A DNA stretch of 64,000 nt from Bacillus sp. Marseille-Q3570 (GTDB lineage Bacteria; Bacillota; Bacilli; Bacillales; Fictibacillaceae), in the NCBI RefSeq assembly GCF_946151055.1, contig NZ_CAMGYZ010000005.1, positions 186,001 through 250,000 on the forward strand, written 5' to 3'. Position numbers and translations under genes: made by a program. How positions within the stretch are numbered: the first letter of the stretch is position 1; each line of letters opens with the position of its first letter. Under the pieces are notes generated by a model. It had not been told where the DNA came from and made no database searches. It saw only the letters and a program-made list of their open reading frames with translations. Positions 17,367-25,872 of this stretch are shown here, piece by piece.

Positions 17367-19352
17367 ATGGATAATTTATTGAAATGGTTGAAAAAAACAA
17401 GTCTATCTTTGGTTGTATACAGTGATTATCTCCTTTTTGTGTTCCTGATCATGGTGAAGTTATATGTATTTGCAATCATGACAGAAACGATTTTCGTACC
17501 TCAAGGTGCTGTTGGCTATATTAAAGATGTCCTTACATTCCTCATAAGCGACACACCCGAGAAGAACTTACGCGCTGGATTAGTGATGGTGAGTTTCGGT
17601 TCGATATTGATCGCATCATTCTGGACATTACTTTTTAAAGGAAAAAAACGCTGGATCAGTCTGCTGGTTTTAGATGGCTTGTTGACTTTCATTATTGTGG
17701 CTGATGCAGTTTATTATCGATACTTTGAGGATATCATTTCATCAACCGTTTTGATGCAATTCAAGCAAGTCAGTTCACTTGGGAGCAGTATTTCGAATCT
17801 CTTCAGTTGGTCGGATCTTCTGTTTATCATAGATTTGATCATTTTGATACCAGTCGTCATTTTAGCAATCAAATGGTCAAAAGGAAATTTGCGTTCATCG
17901 ATCTGGATGCGGATCACTACCGCAATCATGGCACTTATGATCGGAATTTTTTGTGCATACTATCCGATAAAAGTGTTTCTTGGATTCGGGGGAAGCTGGT
18001 TATTTGAAAAAACGTTATCGAATATGCGTGTTTATGATTTGACTGGTCTACTAGGGTTTCATGGATATGATACCTATCGTTTCATATCAGAATCATTAGA
18101 TAGTCAAACCGTTACGGCTGAGCGGAAGGATGAAATACAGGATTGGTTCCTCAAGCATCAAGAAGTATTGAGTACTAAATCCGATTATTATGGAATCGCA
18201 GAAGGAAAGAATGTCATCATCATCCAGCTGGAAGCTTTCCAATCCATGCTGATTGATGAGAAAGTAAATGGACAAGAAATTACGCCGAATCTTAATAAGC
18301 TGAAAAAAGAAAGTCTTAATTTCACTAACTTTTATGATCAAACGGCAAGCGGACGTACTTCCGATGCTGAATTTCTATTGAATACGTCACTCTATCCCTT
18401 GCCTTCTGGTTCAGCTTATATTAAACACTCTGGTAATGAATTCTCGTCTACACCTGCTTTATTTAAAGAAGAAGGATATTCCACTGAAGCTTACCATGCT
18501 TACAAACCGAGTTTTTGGAATCGTTACATCATGTATCAGACGCTTGGCTTCGATGAGTTCAATAGTCTGGATGATTTTAAGGAAACAGAGACGATTGGAT
18601 GGACGATATCGGATAAGGCATTCTTGAATCAGTCAGCTGAAATGATGGAACAGCAAAACAAACCTTCCTATTCAATGTTGATCACCCTAACCAGCCATTA
18701 TCCTTACGAGTTTCCGGAAAAACACAAAAAAATGGATCTAACCGGTTTAAATGATACGACCTTTAAAAATTATCTCCAATCTGCTCATTATGTGGATGAA
18801 GCAATGGGTAAATTCATACAAAAACTAAAAGACCAAGGTGTTTGGGATGATTCGGTTGTTATGTTATACGGCGACCATGACTCCGGTTTGATGGCTGAAG
18901 ACGGTGAAATGGCAAAATTCATGGAAGTGGATAAGAATAAGACCGAATATCTAAAAGAAAAAGAACGCTTACCACTGATGATTCGCTTACCTGATGGAGA
19001 GAAGGCAGGGACGTATGAAAAAACAATGGGACAAATCGATTTAGGTCCGACTTTAATGCATTTATTAGGCATCGATATGAGTAAAGAATATATGATCGGG
19101 ACGCCTGCTTTTGTCGAACATCAAAATCCAGTGGTCTTTCGCTCTGGTTCTTACATAACGGAGGAAGTCGTATATCAAGCATCAATCGATGGCGTTTTTG
19201 ATAACGGAAGCTGTTATGACTTAGAGTTGAAAGAAAAGATTAATCTAGTCAATTGCCAGGAACCATATGAAAAAGCTGTCAATCAGCTGCAAATGTCTGA
19301 TCAAATATTAGGAAGTGATTTGATCAGGGAATATCGGAAAAGTGAACAATAA
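17367..19352 (+). CDS. LTA synthase family protein (sulfatase fold), paralogue 1
   Basis: A 661-residue membrane enzyme. Five transmembrane helices occupy about the first 215 residues, followed by an extracellular sulfatase-fold domain. Catalytic features are the QLEAFQSM glutamate, the nucleophile Thr in SGRTSDAEF (near residue 331), and metal ligands in MLYGDHDSG. LtaS enzymes polymerise glycerol phosphate from phosphatidylglycerol onto a glycolipid anchor. B. subtilis has four paralogues (LtaS, YfnI, YqgS, YvgJ), and I cannot tell which function applies here; a primase role is possible. A close paralogue lies at 39197-41173. AAGGATGG precedes the ATG. Confidence 0.92.
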   Translation: MDNLLKWLKKTSLSLVVYSDYLLFVFLIMVKLYVFAIMTETIFVPQGAVGYIKDVLTFLISDTPEKNLRAGLVMVSFGSILIASFWTLLFKGKKRWISLLVLDGLLTFIIVADAVYYRYFEDIISSTVLMQFKQVSSLGSSISNLFSWSDLLFIIDLIILIPVVILAIKWSKGNLRSSIWMRITTAIMALMIGIFCAYYPIKVFLGFGGSWLFEKTLSNMRVYDLTGLLGFHGYDTYRFISESLDSQTVTAERKDEIQDWFLKHQEVLSTKSDYYGIAEGKNVIIIQLEAFQSMLIDEKVNGQEITPNLNKLKKESLNFTNFYDQTASGRTSDAEFLLNTSLYPLPSGSAYIKHSGNEFSSTPALFKEEGYSTEAYHAYKPSFWNRYIMYQTLGFDEFNSLDDFKETETIGWTISDKAFLNQSAEMMEQQNKPSYSMLITLTSHYPYEFPEKHKKMDLTGLNDTTFKNYLQSAHYVDEAMGKFIQKLKDQGVWDDSVVMLYGDHDSGLMAEDGEMAKFMEVDKNKTEYLKEKERLPLMIRLPDGEKAGTYEKTMGQIDLGPTLMHLLGIDMSKEYMIGTPAFVEHQNPVVFRSGSYITEEVVYQASIDGVFDNGSCYDLELKEKINLVNCQEPYEKAVNQLQMSDQILGSDLIREYRKSEQ

Positions 19353-19355
19353 AGA

Positions 19356-19386
19356 AACAGGACCGAAGAAATCGGTCCTGTTTTTT
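19356..19386. terminator. Intrinsic terminator
   Basis: ACAGGACCGA / TCGGTCCTGT stem followed by six T, between convergent genes ending at 19352 and 19391. Confidence 0.88.
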
Positions 19387-19390
19387 GCCA

Positions 19391-20530
19391 TCAAGCTCTT
19401 TCTAAACCAGATTTATAAGGCGTTACTTTTGGCATTGCACCGAAAATGATCCAAGACCAGCTAAGTCTCTTCAAGAATAAGTTTACAATCCAGCCTGATA
19501 CCAACAATTCTGCTAAAAACGCTCCACCGACAGTCAATGAATATTGGAGTGGCTCCCCTTCGTAGGGAATAAGGTACGTATATGCACGTAAAGCGAAAAT
19601 GTGGATTAAATAGATTCCAAAAGAGAGCACGCCGAGATGAATCAAAGTATTAACTAACTTTGCAGATGCAAGGTGGAAAATATAATGGGAAATCACGATC
19701 AATACGATGGCAGAGAGGAATGTATGTGCATTCCAAACCCCTTCGAACATGAATTGTGGTAGTTGTCTCTCTTCGATTCTTGTAACATACCACATCCATA
19801 TATGGGTACCCGCAACACCAAGCCATATACAGACCAACACAGCTTGATACATGACGGATTGAAATTTGTTTTGTTTCAACCAATCCATGATTTGCTGATA
19901 ATAGATACCCAGGAAAGCCCCGGTAAAGTAAAAGGAGAAATAAGAAAATGCAATACTGCCTTTCATTGGGATTTGTAAGTAATAATGGTTTAAAATAACG
20001 AACGCCCATTGAGAAGCAAACCCGATCAACACCAAGTATTTACAGAATGAAGGGAACTTTTTCAATAACCAAAGGAAAAGCGGGAACATCAGATAAAGCT
20101 GTACACTGATGAACACGAAATAAAGATGACCTTCAGCTTTTCCGGTCAACATACTAATGATAAATGATTTAACAGCTTCTTTATCGACTCCCTGGAAAAA
20201 GGGATAGTTCGAAAATGGTCCAAAAAAGTAAGCGACCGAAAAAAGCGCATAAGGCAAAAGGATGTATAAAAGTCTCCGTTTATAAAACCTTCCTATCAAC
20301 TTCCGATTCAACGAGCGATGATAATATGTATAAAATAAAACAAAACTGCTTAATAGGATGAACGTCGTCGTTCCAAACTTGAAGAAGACATTCATGAAAT
20401 GGAAGCCTTTTGATAGATTTGGATCCGTAATCAGTGTAACGGGAGTGGCAGTGGCATGAACGATAAGGACGCCTATGATTGCAATCGCTCTCGTAATATA
20501 GATTTCGTGTATTTGTTTTCTTCGTTCCAT
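19391..20530 (-). CDS. Membrane acyltransferase (acyltransferase 3 family)
   Basis: A 379-residue protein with about ten hydrophobic helices. The family N-terminus is clear: EIYITRAIAIIGVLIVHA with the conserved His, then a short FRRRLLYILLPY-like segment (KRRLLYILLPY). Such enzymes transfer acetyl or other acyl groups to extracellular polysaccharides or peptidoglycan. AGAGGT lies before the ATG. It is monocistronic. Given its neighbours, O-acetylation of a wall polymer is plausible; O-acetylation of secondary wall polysaccharide is known to support S-layer protein retention in B. anthracis. Specificity is not visible. Confidence 0.88.
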   Translation of the reverse strand: MERRKQIHEIYITRAIAIIGVLIVHATATPVTLITDPNLSKGFHFMNVFFKFGTTTFILLSSFVLFYTYYHRSLNRKLIGRFYKRRLLYILLPYALFSVAYFFGPFSNYPFFQGVDKEAVKSFIISMLTGKAEGHLYFVFISVQLYLMFPLFLWLLKKFPSFCKYLVLIGFASQWAFVILNHYYLQIPMKGSIAFSYFSFYFTGAFLGIYYQQIMDWLKQNKFQSVMYQAVLVCIWLGVAGTHIWMWYVTRIEERQLPQFMFEGVWNAHTFLSAIVLIVISHYIFHLASAKLVNTLIHLGVLSFGIYLIHIFALRAYTYLIPYEGEPLQYSLTVGGAFLAELLVSGWIVNLFLKRLSWSWIIFGAMPKVTPYKSGLERA

Positions 20531-20804
20531 TTCATACCTCTTTTCTTTCTTAAATTGTGTATATAGAAAAGTTCGTTATGCTCCTTTTACAGTTGAGGGT
20601 TCTTAAGAAGGGTTTACACAACCTTTACATTTTAAGAACATACTTCCATCCATTCACTTTTCTTACAATCAATAATTTCCAAATAGTTATTTTGATAGAA
20701 AATTATCCTACTATTGGTCCAACTTTCAAATATTCGAATATTTTTCCAGTTAAATATGATAAAATTGTCGTAAATTCATGTTTAATAGGGGGAAGTAAGG
20801 GGAA
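20531..20804. other. Divergent intergenic region
   Basis: AT-rich stretch of 274 bases upstream of the SLH amidase. An ORF of 83 codons runs through it without a ribosome binding site and is not credible. Promoters for both flanking genes must lie here, but none matches consensus well. Confidence 0.4.
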
Positions 20805-22190
20805 ATGAAGAAGTTTGTCAGTTTTATGTTGGCGTTTTTTGTCGTTGCAGCAACACTTATGAGTGGATCACCTGGAATGGTATCTGCGAATAGTAGTTTT
20901 AAGGATATCAGCTCTACTTATCCTTACAAGGAACAAATCAATTATCTTGTAAACCAGGAAATCATCAATGGATATCCTGACAACACTTTCCGTCCTGATG
21001 AAAAAGTGACGAGAAGAGAAGCAGCAGTCATGGTCAGCCGTGCACAAGACTTGAATGGGACAAAACGTTCAACATCATTTAAAGATGTATCATCAAAAGA
21101 TTACGCTTCAGGCTATATCCAATCAGCATATGAAGCAGGTTATATCAATGGTTATGAAGACGGTACATATAAACCGGATGCAACAATGACAAGAGGTGAA
21201 ATGGCGTACCTCTTATCGCAGGTCTTCGGATTCAATACATATGATAATTACTATTACTCTGATGTGAATCCATTTACTCATGTCTATCATCCGATCAATG
21301 AAATAACAGCACATGGTATCTCAGAAGGATATCCTGATAATACCTTCAAATCAACGAAGGATATGACAAGGACAGAATTTGCGATTTTTGTTGCACGTTC
21401 TTTAGAGCCTATTTATAGAGTTACAAAAAAAGAAAATTCAGTATTAGAACGAGTCGTCACTGCCGATGTTTTGAATGTCCGCAAGGGACCAGGGACGTCA
21501 TACAATAAAGTCAGTAGTGTAACACACGGGACACATGCATATGTTCAATTTACCGTAAATAATTGGGCATATGTGAAAACATCCAGTACGCAAGGATATG
21601 TCCATCAAGATTACCTGGCTAAACCAATTTCATCCATCAATAAAAGTACAATCACGATCGATCCTGGACATGGTGGGAAAGATCCAGGTGGGATTGCAAA
21701 TGGTCTTGTCGAAAAAGAAATCAACCTGGATGTAAGTAAAAAGCTTAAGAAATACCTCGAGGTTGCGGGCGCAAATGTTGTTATGACACGAGATAATGAC
21801 ACTTATCCATCACTAAGTGAACGCGTAAAAATAGCAGAAAACAGTAATTCGACTGTATTTGTAAGTATTCATGCAAATAAATTCAGTGACGAGAGAGCTC
21901 ATGGTACCGAAACATACTACAATTACACTGCGCCAGAAGGAGAAGAAGGCAAGAAACTTGCAACATTCATCCAAAACCGATTGTATAAAGCGATTGATAC
22001 TTACAATCGTGGTGTGAAGCATGGGAACTTCCATGTCATTCGTGAAAATACGATTCCTGGGGTATTGGTTGAATTAGGATTCATGACAAATCCAGAAGAC
22101 GCAAAGAAACTCGCTTCTAACACCTATCGCGAACTGATGGCAGAAGCGATCTATCAAGGGATAGTAGATTACTATAACAGTAAAAAATAA
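20805..22190 (+). CDS. SLH-anchored N-acetylmuramoyl-L-alanine amidase
   Basis: A 461-residue precursor. Signal peptide ends VSA (residue 28), three SLH modules cover about 31-205, an SH3b domain (LNVRKGPGTSYNKV) covers about 218-275, and an Amidase_3 zinc domain runs from 282 to the end. Zinc and catalytic residues are seen in DPGHGGKDPG, LVEKEIN, SIHANKFSD and VLVELGFMTN. It cleaves the MurNAc-L-Ala bond. The layout resembles B. anthracis and Geobacillus SLH amidases. GGGGAAGTAAGGGG precedes the ATG. A terminator follows; the subtilase gene is 84 bases downstream. Confidence 0.95.
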   Translation: MKKFVSFMLAFFVVAATLMSGSPGMVSANSSFKDISSTYPYKEQINYLVNQEIINGYPDNTFRPDEKVTRREAAVMVSRAQDLNGTKRSTSFKDVSSKDYASGYIQSAYEAGYINGYEDGTYKPDATMTRGEMAYLLSQVFGFNTYDNYYYSDVNPFTHVYHPINEITAHGISEGYPDNTFKSTKDMTRTEFAIFVARSLEPIYRVTKKENSVLERVVTADVLNVRKGPGTSYNKVSSVTHGTHAYVQFTVNNWAYVKTSSTQGYVHQDYLAKPISSINKSTITIDPGHGGKDPGGIANGLVEKEINLDVSKKLKKYLEVAGANVVMTRDNDTYPSLSERVKIAENSNSTVFVSIHANKFSDERAHGTETYYNYTAPEGEEGKKLATFIQNRLYKAIDTYNRGVKHGNFHVIRENTIPGVLVELGFMTNPEDAKKLASNTYRELMAEAIYQGIVDYYNSKK

Positions 22191-22197
22191 GTCTAAC

Positions 22198-22226
22198 AGC
22201 GGGTGCTTAAATGCACTCGCTTGTTT
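22198..22226 (+). terminator. Intrinsic terminator
   Basis: GCGGGTGC / GCACTCGC stem followed by TTGTTTT, between the amidase and subtilase genes. Confidence 0.75.
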
Positions 22227-22274
22227 TATACTGTTAATATAAAGAAACTTCTTCATATGAATGGAGGTAATGGA

Positions 22275-24188
22275 TTGAAATGGTACATAAAGGTGCTATG
22301 TAGTTTACTAGTTGCACTTGCATTAAGTAATTCTAGTGACACACAAGCTACCACAGATACACAAAGCTATATCGTCACGTTCAAAGATAAAATCAATACA
22401 GAGTTGATTCATTCTGTCGGTGGCACAGTAGATGAAAGATACGAAACCATTCATGCAGTTTCTGTTCACTTATCCGACGAGGCTTTATCCAAACTTAGAA
22501 CAAAACCTGGAGTCCTTTTTATTGAAGAAAACAGCCCTGTAAAATCCGATGGACAAATAATCGATTGGGGATACAAAACTGTGATTCCGGAACCTGCAAG
22601 GTTATCAAGTCTTAGTGGTAAAGGTGTTAAAGTCGCAGTTCTCGATACAGGAATTGATCCAACCCATCCTGATCTGAAAGTGGCAGGGGGCATATCCTTC
22701 ATTAATGAAGAGGCTAACTACAATGACTTGAATGGACATGGTACTCATGTAGCCGGAATCGTAGGGGCTGCACAAAATACAATCGGTACACTCGGTATTG
22801 CCCCAGGCGCATCTATATACGCGGTTAAAGTGTTGGATAAAGAGGGGAACGGCAGTCAAGCCAGTGTCCTTTCAGGGTTGGAATGGGCAATTGAGCATGA
22901 TATTGATATCATCAACCTCAGTCTTACAAGCCCCCAGGGTTCCTATGCCCTGAAAACGATGATGGATCATGTATATAATAAAGGTATCTTGATTGTCGCT
23001 GCATCAGGTAACGGAACCCAACATACAGAGGGAATCGATAATGTCCAATATCCAGCAAGGTATGGATCAGTCATCGCAGTAGGATCGATTAATAAAGAAA
23101 AAAAGCTATCCGAATTTACTAGATATGGTCCAACCTTAGAGTTATCAGCACCTGGACATGAAATCTTAAGTTCTTTCATTGGGGGAGAATATGCAGTCAG
23201 CAGCGGTACTTCGATGGCAGCACCGCATGTGGCAGGTGCACTGGCTTTATATATGGAAAAATACCCATTAAAAACGAATAAAGAAATCCGTAAGCTCATC
23301 CAATTTTATACCGAAGATTTAGGAAAAAAAGGTAAAGATGATTTATTTGGCTATGGATCAGTCCAAGCACCTTATTTAAATAAACCTAAAAGTATATCAG
23401 GATTAATTGGACAATCTGAATCCGTCGATCTTTCAAAAGGGAAAATTGAATTGAAGTGGAAGGCCTCCAATTATCCAATAGAGTTAACGAAATATAATTT
23501 GTATCGAAATGGAGAACTGATAAAAACGATTCCTGGAAATGTAACAACTTACGAAGAACAAATAGGATACGGGGAATATACGTATTCAATGAAAGTAGTA
23601 GATCCGATCGGGCAGATGTCAAAGAGTCAGAGCGTAACTGTAAATTTAAAATCGGATTTCAAAGGTTTTCTTGATGTGAGAAGTGGAGATTGGTTCGGAG
23701 ATGCTGTCTTCTTTTTGAAGGAACAAAACCTTGTTAACGGATATACCGACGGAACTTTCAAACCTGAAAATGATATAACCAGAGGTGAAATGGCTACAAT
23801 CATTGCCCGTGTATTAGGATTGGATACAAATCAACAGGATACGGTTTTTGAAGATGTGAAAAAAAGCTACTTTGCCTCAGGAGCCATTCAATCGTTATAT
23901 GAGGAACAAATCATATCAGGATTTCCTGATGGAACTTTCAAACCTATAACGGCGATTCGCAGGGGAGATGCTGCAATCATGATCGCCAAATCTTTTGAAT
24001 TTACACCGCCTGATTCCTATCAGTCATTCCCTGACTTATCAGATTCGTATTACGGCTTAAAAGCTATCCAAACACTTTATGCTAAAGGGATCATTAATGG
24101 GTATCCAGAGGGAACGATCCGACCAAACAAATTCATTACCAGAGCTGAAATGGCAACATTAATAGAAAGAGCGATAAAAAACAAATAA
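22275..24188 (+). CDS. Subtilisin-like serine protease with C-terminal SLH domains
   Basis: About 637 residues. I place the start at the TTG at 22275, because GGAGGT lies 6 bases upstream and it gives a clean signal peptide (KWYIKVLCSLLVALALS). An upstream ATG at 22257 lacks such a site. An I9-type propeptide (YIVTFKDKIN...) is followed by an S8 domain with the catalytic triad in VLDTGID, GHGTHVAG and GTSMAAPHVAG, an FN3-like spacer (about 390-455), and three SLH modules (about 460-637). It is probably a cell-surface protease that could process S-layer or associated proteins. Confidence 0.94.
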   Translation: MKWYIKVLCSLLVALALSNSSDTQATTDTQSYIVTFKDKINTELIHSVGGTVDERYETIHAVSVHLSDEALSKLRTKPGVLFIEENSPVKSDGQIIDWGYKTVIPEPARLSSLSGKGVKVAVLDTGIDPTHPDLKVAGGISFINEEANYNDLNGHGTHVAGIVGAAQNTIGTLGIAPGASIYAVKVLDKEGNGSQASVLSGLEWAIEHDIDIINLSLTSPQGSYALKTMMDHVYNKGILIVAASGNGTQHTEGIDNVQYPARYGSVIAVGSINKEKKLSEFTRYGPTLELSAPGHEILSSFIGGEYAVSSGTSMAAPHVAGALALYMEKYPLKTNKEIRKLIQFYTEDLGKKGKDDLFGYGSVQAPYLNKPKSISGLIGQSESVDLSKGKIELKWKASNYPIELTKYNLYRNGELIKTIPGNVTTYEEQIGYGEYTYSMKVVDPIGQMSKSQSVTVNLKSDFKGFLDVRSGDWFGDAVFFLKEQNLVNGYTDGTFKPENDITRGEMATIIARVLGLDTNQQDTVFEDVKKSYFASGAIQSLYEEQIISGFPDGTFKPITAIRRGDAAIMIAKSFEFTPPDSYQSFPDLSDSYYGLKAIQTLYAKGIINGYPEGTIRPNKFITRAEMATLIERAIKNK

Positions 24189-24189
24189 T

Positions 24190-24236
24190 AAAAAGAAGGC
24201 TGATCTTTTTTATGAGAATCAGCCTTCTTTCTGTTT
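24190..24236. terminator. Bidirectional intrinsic terminator
   Basis: AGAAGGCTGAT / ATCAGCCTTCT stem with A and T runs on both sides, between convergent genes ending at 24188 and 24245. Confidence 0.85.
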
Positions 24237-24244
24237 AATAATGT

Positions 24245-25261
24245 TTAATTTGTCATTGCACGATATAAGAATATCGAGAATTCTGCACGGCTTGCTTTTT
24301 CTTCGGCTTTGAACGTTTGGTCTGAGTATCCATTTGCGATGTTATTACTTGTTACATTTTGAATTTCATCAAATGCCCAATAAGATGGGGCAACATCTTT
24401 GAAATTGATGTTTGAACCATTCTTTTCAAGGTTAAAGACTCTGGTAAATAATGCAGCAACTTCACTACGCTTAATTGAATCTTCAGGTCTGAATTCCTTG
24501 TTTTGATAACCTTCAAAATATCCAGCTTTCATCACTGCGTTGATTTCTTCTTTTGCCCAGTGGTTGTTTGGAACATCGGGAGCAATTGGCGATCCGTTTT
24601 CAATTGTGAGATCGAATGCTTTTGCCAGCATAGCTGCTACTTCTGAACGTTTGATCGTATTTTCTGGTTTGAATAAGCTTTGATCATACCCGGTAATGAT
24701 GTCCTTTTTGGATAAATAAGTGATTTGATCATATCCCCAGTAAGAACTCTTTACATCATGGTATTGGCCTTTTGGTAAAGTTGGTAATACAGTAGCCTTC
24801 GGTTGTTTTTCTTTAAAAACTCGTCTAGCACCGGTATATTTCGGACCCCAATAATAAGGATCATTTATAGAAGTCTTTTGAACCCCTTTTGAAGCGGCAT
24901 GGACAAAATATCCATTTCCTACATAAATACCTGAATGTGAAATACCAGCTTTATATGTATTTGAGAAATAAACGATATCTCCAGGCTGTAGATTCGATTT
25001 TGAAACTGCTGTACCTACTGTAGCTTGCTCTGCAGATGTCCTTGGTAAGTTCACCCCGACTTTATTGAATACATAAGTCATTAACCCTGAACAATCAAAT
25101 CCACTTGGTGTGGTTCCTCCCCATTTGTAAGGAACTCCTATGTACTGCTTCGCGATATTGCCAACCTGCTCCCCTTTAGAACTAGCGAACGCATTCGGTG
25201 TCATCATCCACGTTACTGATAGGACCACCGTAAACATTGCTATAAGTATTTTTTTAAACAC
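24245..25261 (-). CDS. SLH-anchored NlpC/P60 endopeptidase
   Basis: A 338-residue precursor starting at GTG, with GGGGAGGG 6 bases upstream. Signal peptide ends FAS (about 27). The NlpC/P60 domain has Cys57 in FDCSG, His109 in GISHSGIYVG and His121. Three SLH modules occupy about 165-335 (IKRSEV, IKRSEV, ASRAEF). It is predicted to cut gamma-Glu-mDAP bonds at the S-layer/wall interface. It is divergent from the S-layer gene across a 611-base control region. The catalytic domain is related to that of the LysM-anchored enzyme at 6277, which uses a different wall anchor. Confidence 0.94.
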   Translation of the reverse strand: MFKKILIAMFTVVLSVTWMMTPNAFASSKGEQVGNIAKQYIGVPYKWGGTTPSGFDCSGLMTYVFNKVGVNLPRTSAEQATVGTAVSKSNLQPGDIVYFSNTYKAGISHSGIYVGNGYFVHAASKGVQKTSINDPYYWGPKYTGARRVFKEKQPKATVLPTLPKGQYHDVKSSYWGYDQITYLSKKDIITGYDQSLFKPENTIKRSEVAAMLAKAFDLTIENGSPIAPDVPNNHWAKEEINAVMKAGYFEGYQNKEFRPEDSIKRSEVAALFTRVFNLEKNGSNINFKDVAPSYWAFDEIQNVTSNNIANGYSDQTFKAEEKASRAEFSIFLYRAMTN

Positions 25262-25660
25262 TTAAGTCCCTCCCCTAAAAGCTCTATTATCCTATTATTC
25301 GATTTCTTTTTACAAAATTCAGTTTATCATACAAAATTATCTAATTAGTTTACATTTATATAACAAAATGTTACAAAATAACCTAAAATTGAATAAGGAT
25401 AAAATTGTAATAATTATAGGTATAAAGAATCTTTGTAGGGATAAGTCCAATTAATCATTAAAGTTTTTTGAGAATTGGTCGAAATAAAGTATGTAATCGA
25501 CAAATTTCATAAATTTTGGCTAATAATTTCAATAATTTAGTATAATAATTGGAATACTTTACAAATTTAACTTGAAATCCATCGATTTTAATGTAAAATT
25601 ATGCATAGTAACCAAATGAAACCATAAAATACTTAACTTTCTATTTTAGGAAAATAAATA

Positions 25661-25689
25661 TTGACATGGAATATGTTGGTTACTATACT
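25661..25689 (+). promoter_or_regulatory. Strong sigma-A promoter of the S-layer gene
   Basis: TTGACA (25661-25666), 17-base spacer, TATACT (25684-25689): near consensus. Transcription would start near 25696, giving a leader of about 177 bases before the ATG at 25873. Confidence 0.85.
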
Positions 25690-25762
25690 GAGTGATGTAA
25701 AACTAAAGTTTTAGGCTCATTGACATTGTTATTTACTAGTTTGCTGGGGTGGGGATTGTTGT

Positions 25763-25785
25763 ATTTGTTACATAAAGTGACAAAT
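25763..25785 (+). other. Leader hairpin in S-layer mRNA
   Basis: ATTTGTTAC, a five-base loop ATAAA, then GTGACAAAT: a nine-pair stem with one G-U wobble within the predicted 5' leader and without a U tract. It could stabilise the transcript; this is inference. Confidence 0.5.
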
Positions 25786-25872
25786 TAGTAGATTGCTAAG
25801 ATCTGCAACCATGATCTCAGAGGCTGGTTAAATAAATAAATTTTTTACATATTAAAGGGAGGAAATACAATT

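Larger units (their letters stand above)
25262..25872. promoter_or_regulatory. S-layer gene control region and long leader
   Basis: An AT-rich stretch of 611 bases between the divergent NlpC/P60-SLH and S-layer genes. It contains the strong promoter at 25661-25689, a predicted leader of about 175 bases, and a leader hairpin at 25763-25785. The first 400 bases hold no ORF; some presumably serve as the promoter for the minus-strand gene. Confidence 0.7.

Noticed and set aside
20557-20808. 83-codon plus-strand ORF upstream of the SLH amidase
   Set aside because: AT-rich intergenic translation without a Shine-Dalgarno; it runs 4 bases into the amidase gene.
25719-25745. Second promoter with TTGACA in the S-layer leader
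   Set aside because: No -10-like hexamer lies 16-18 bases downstream.
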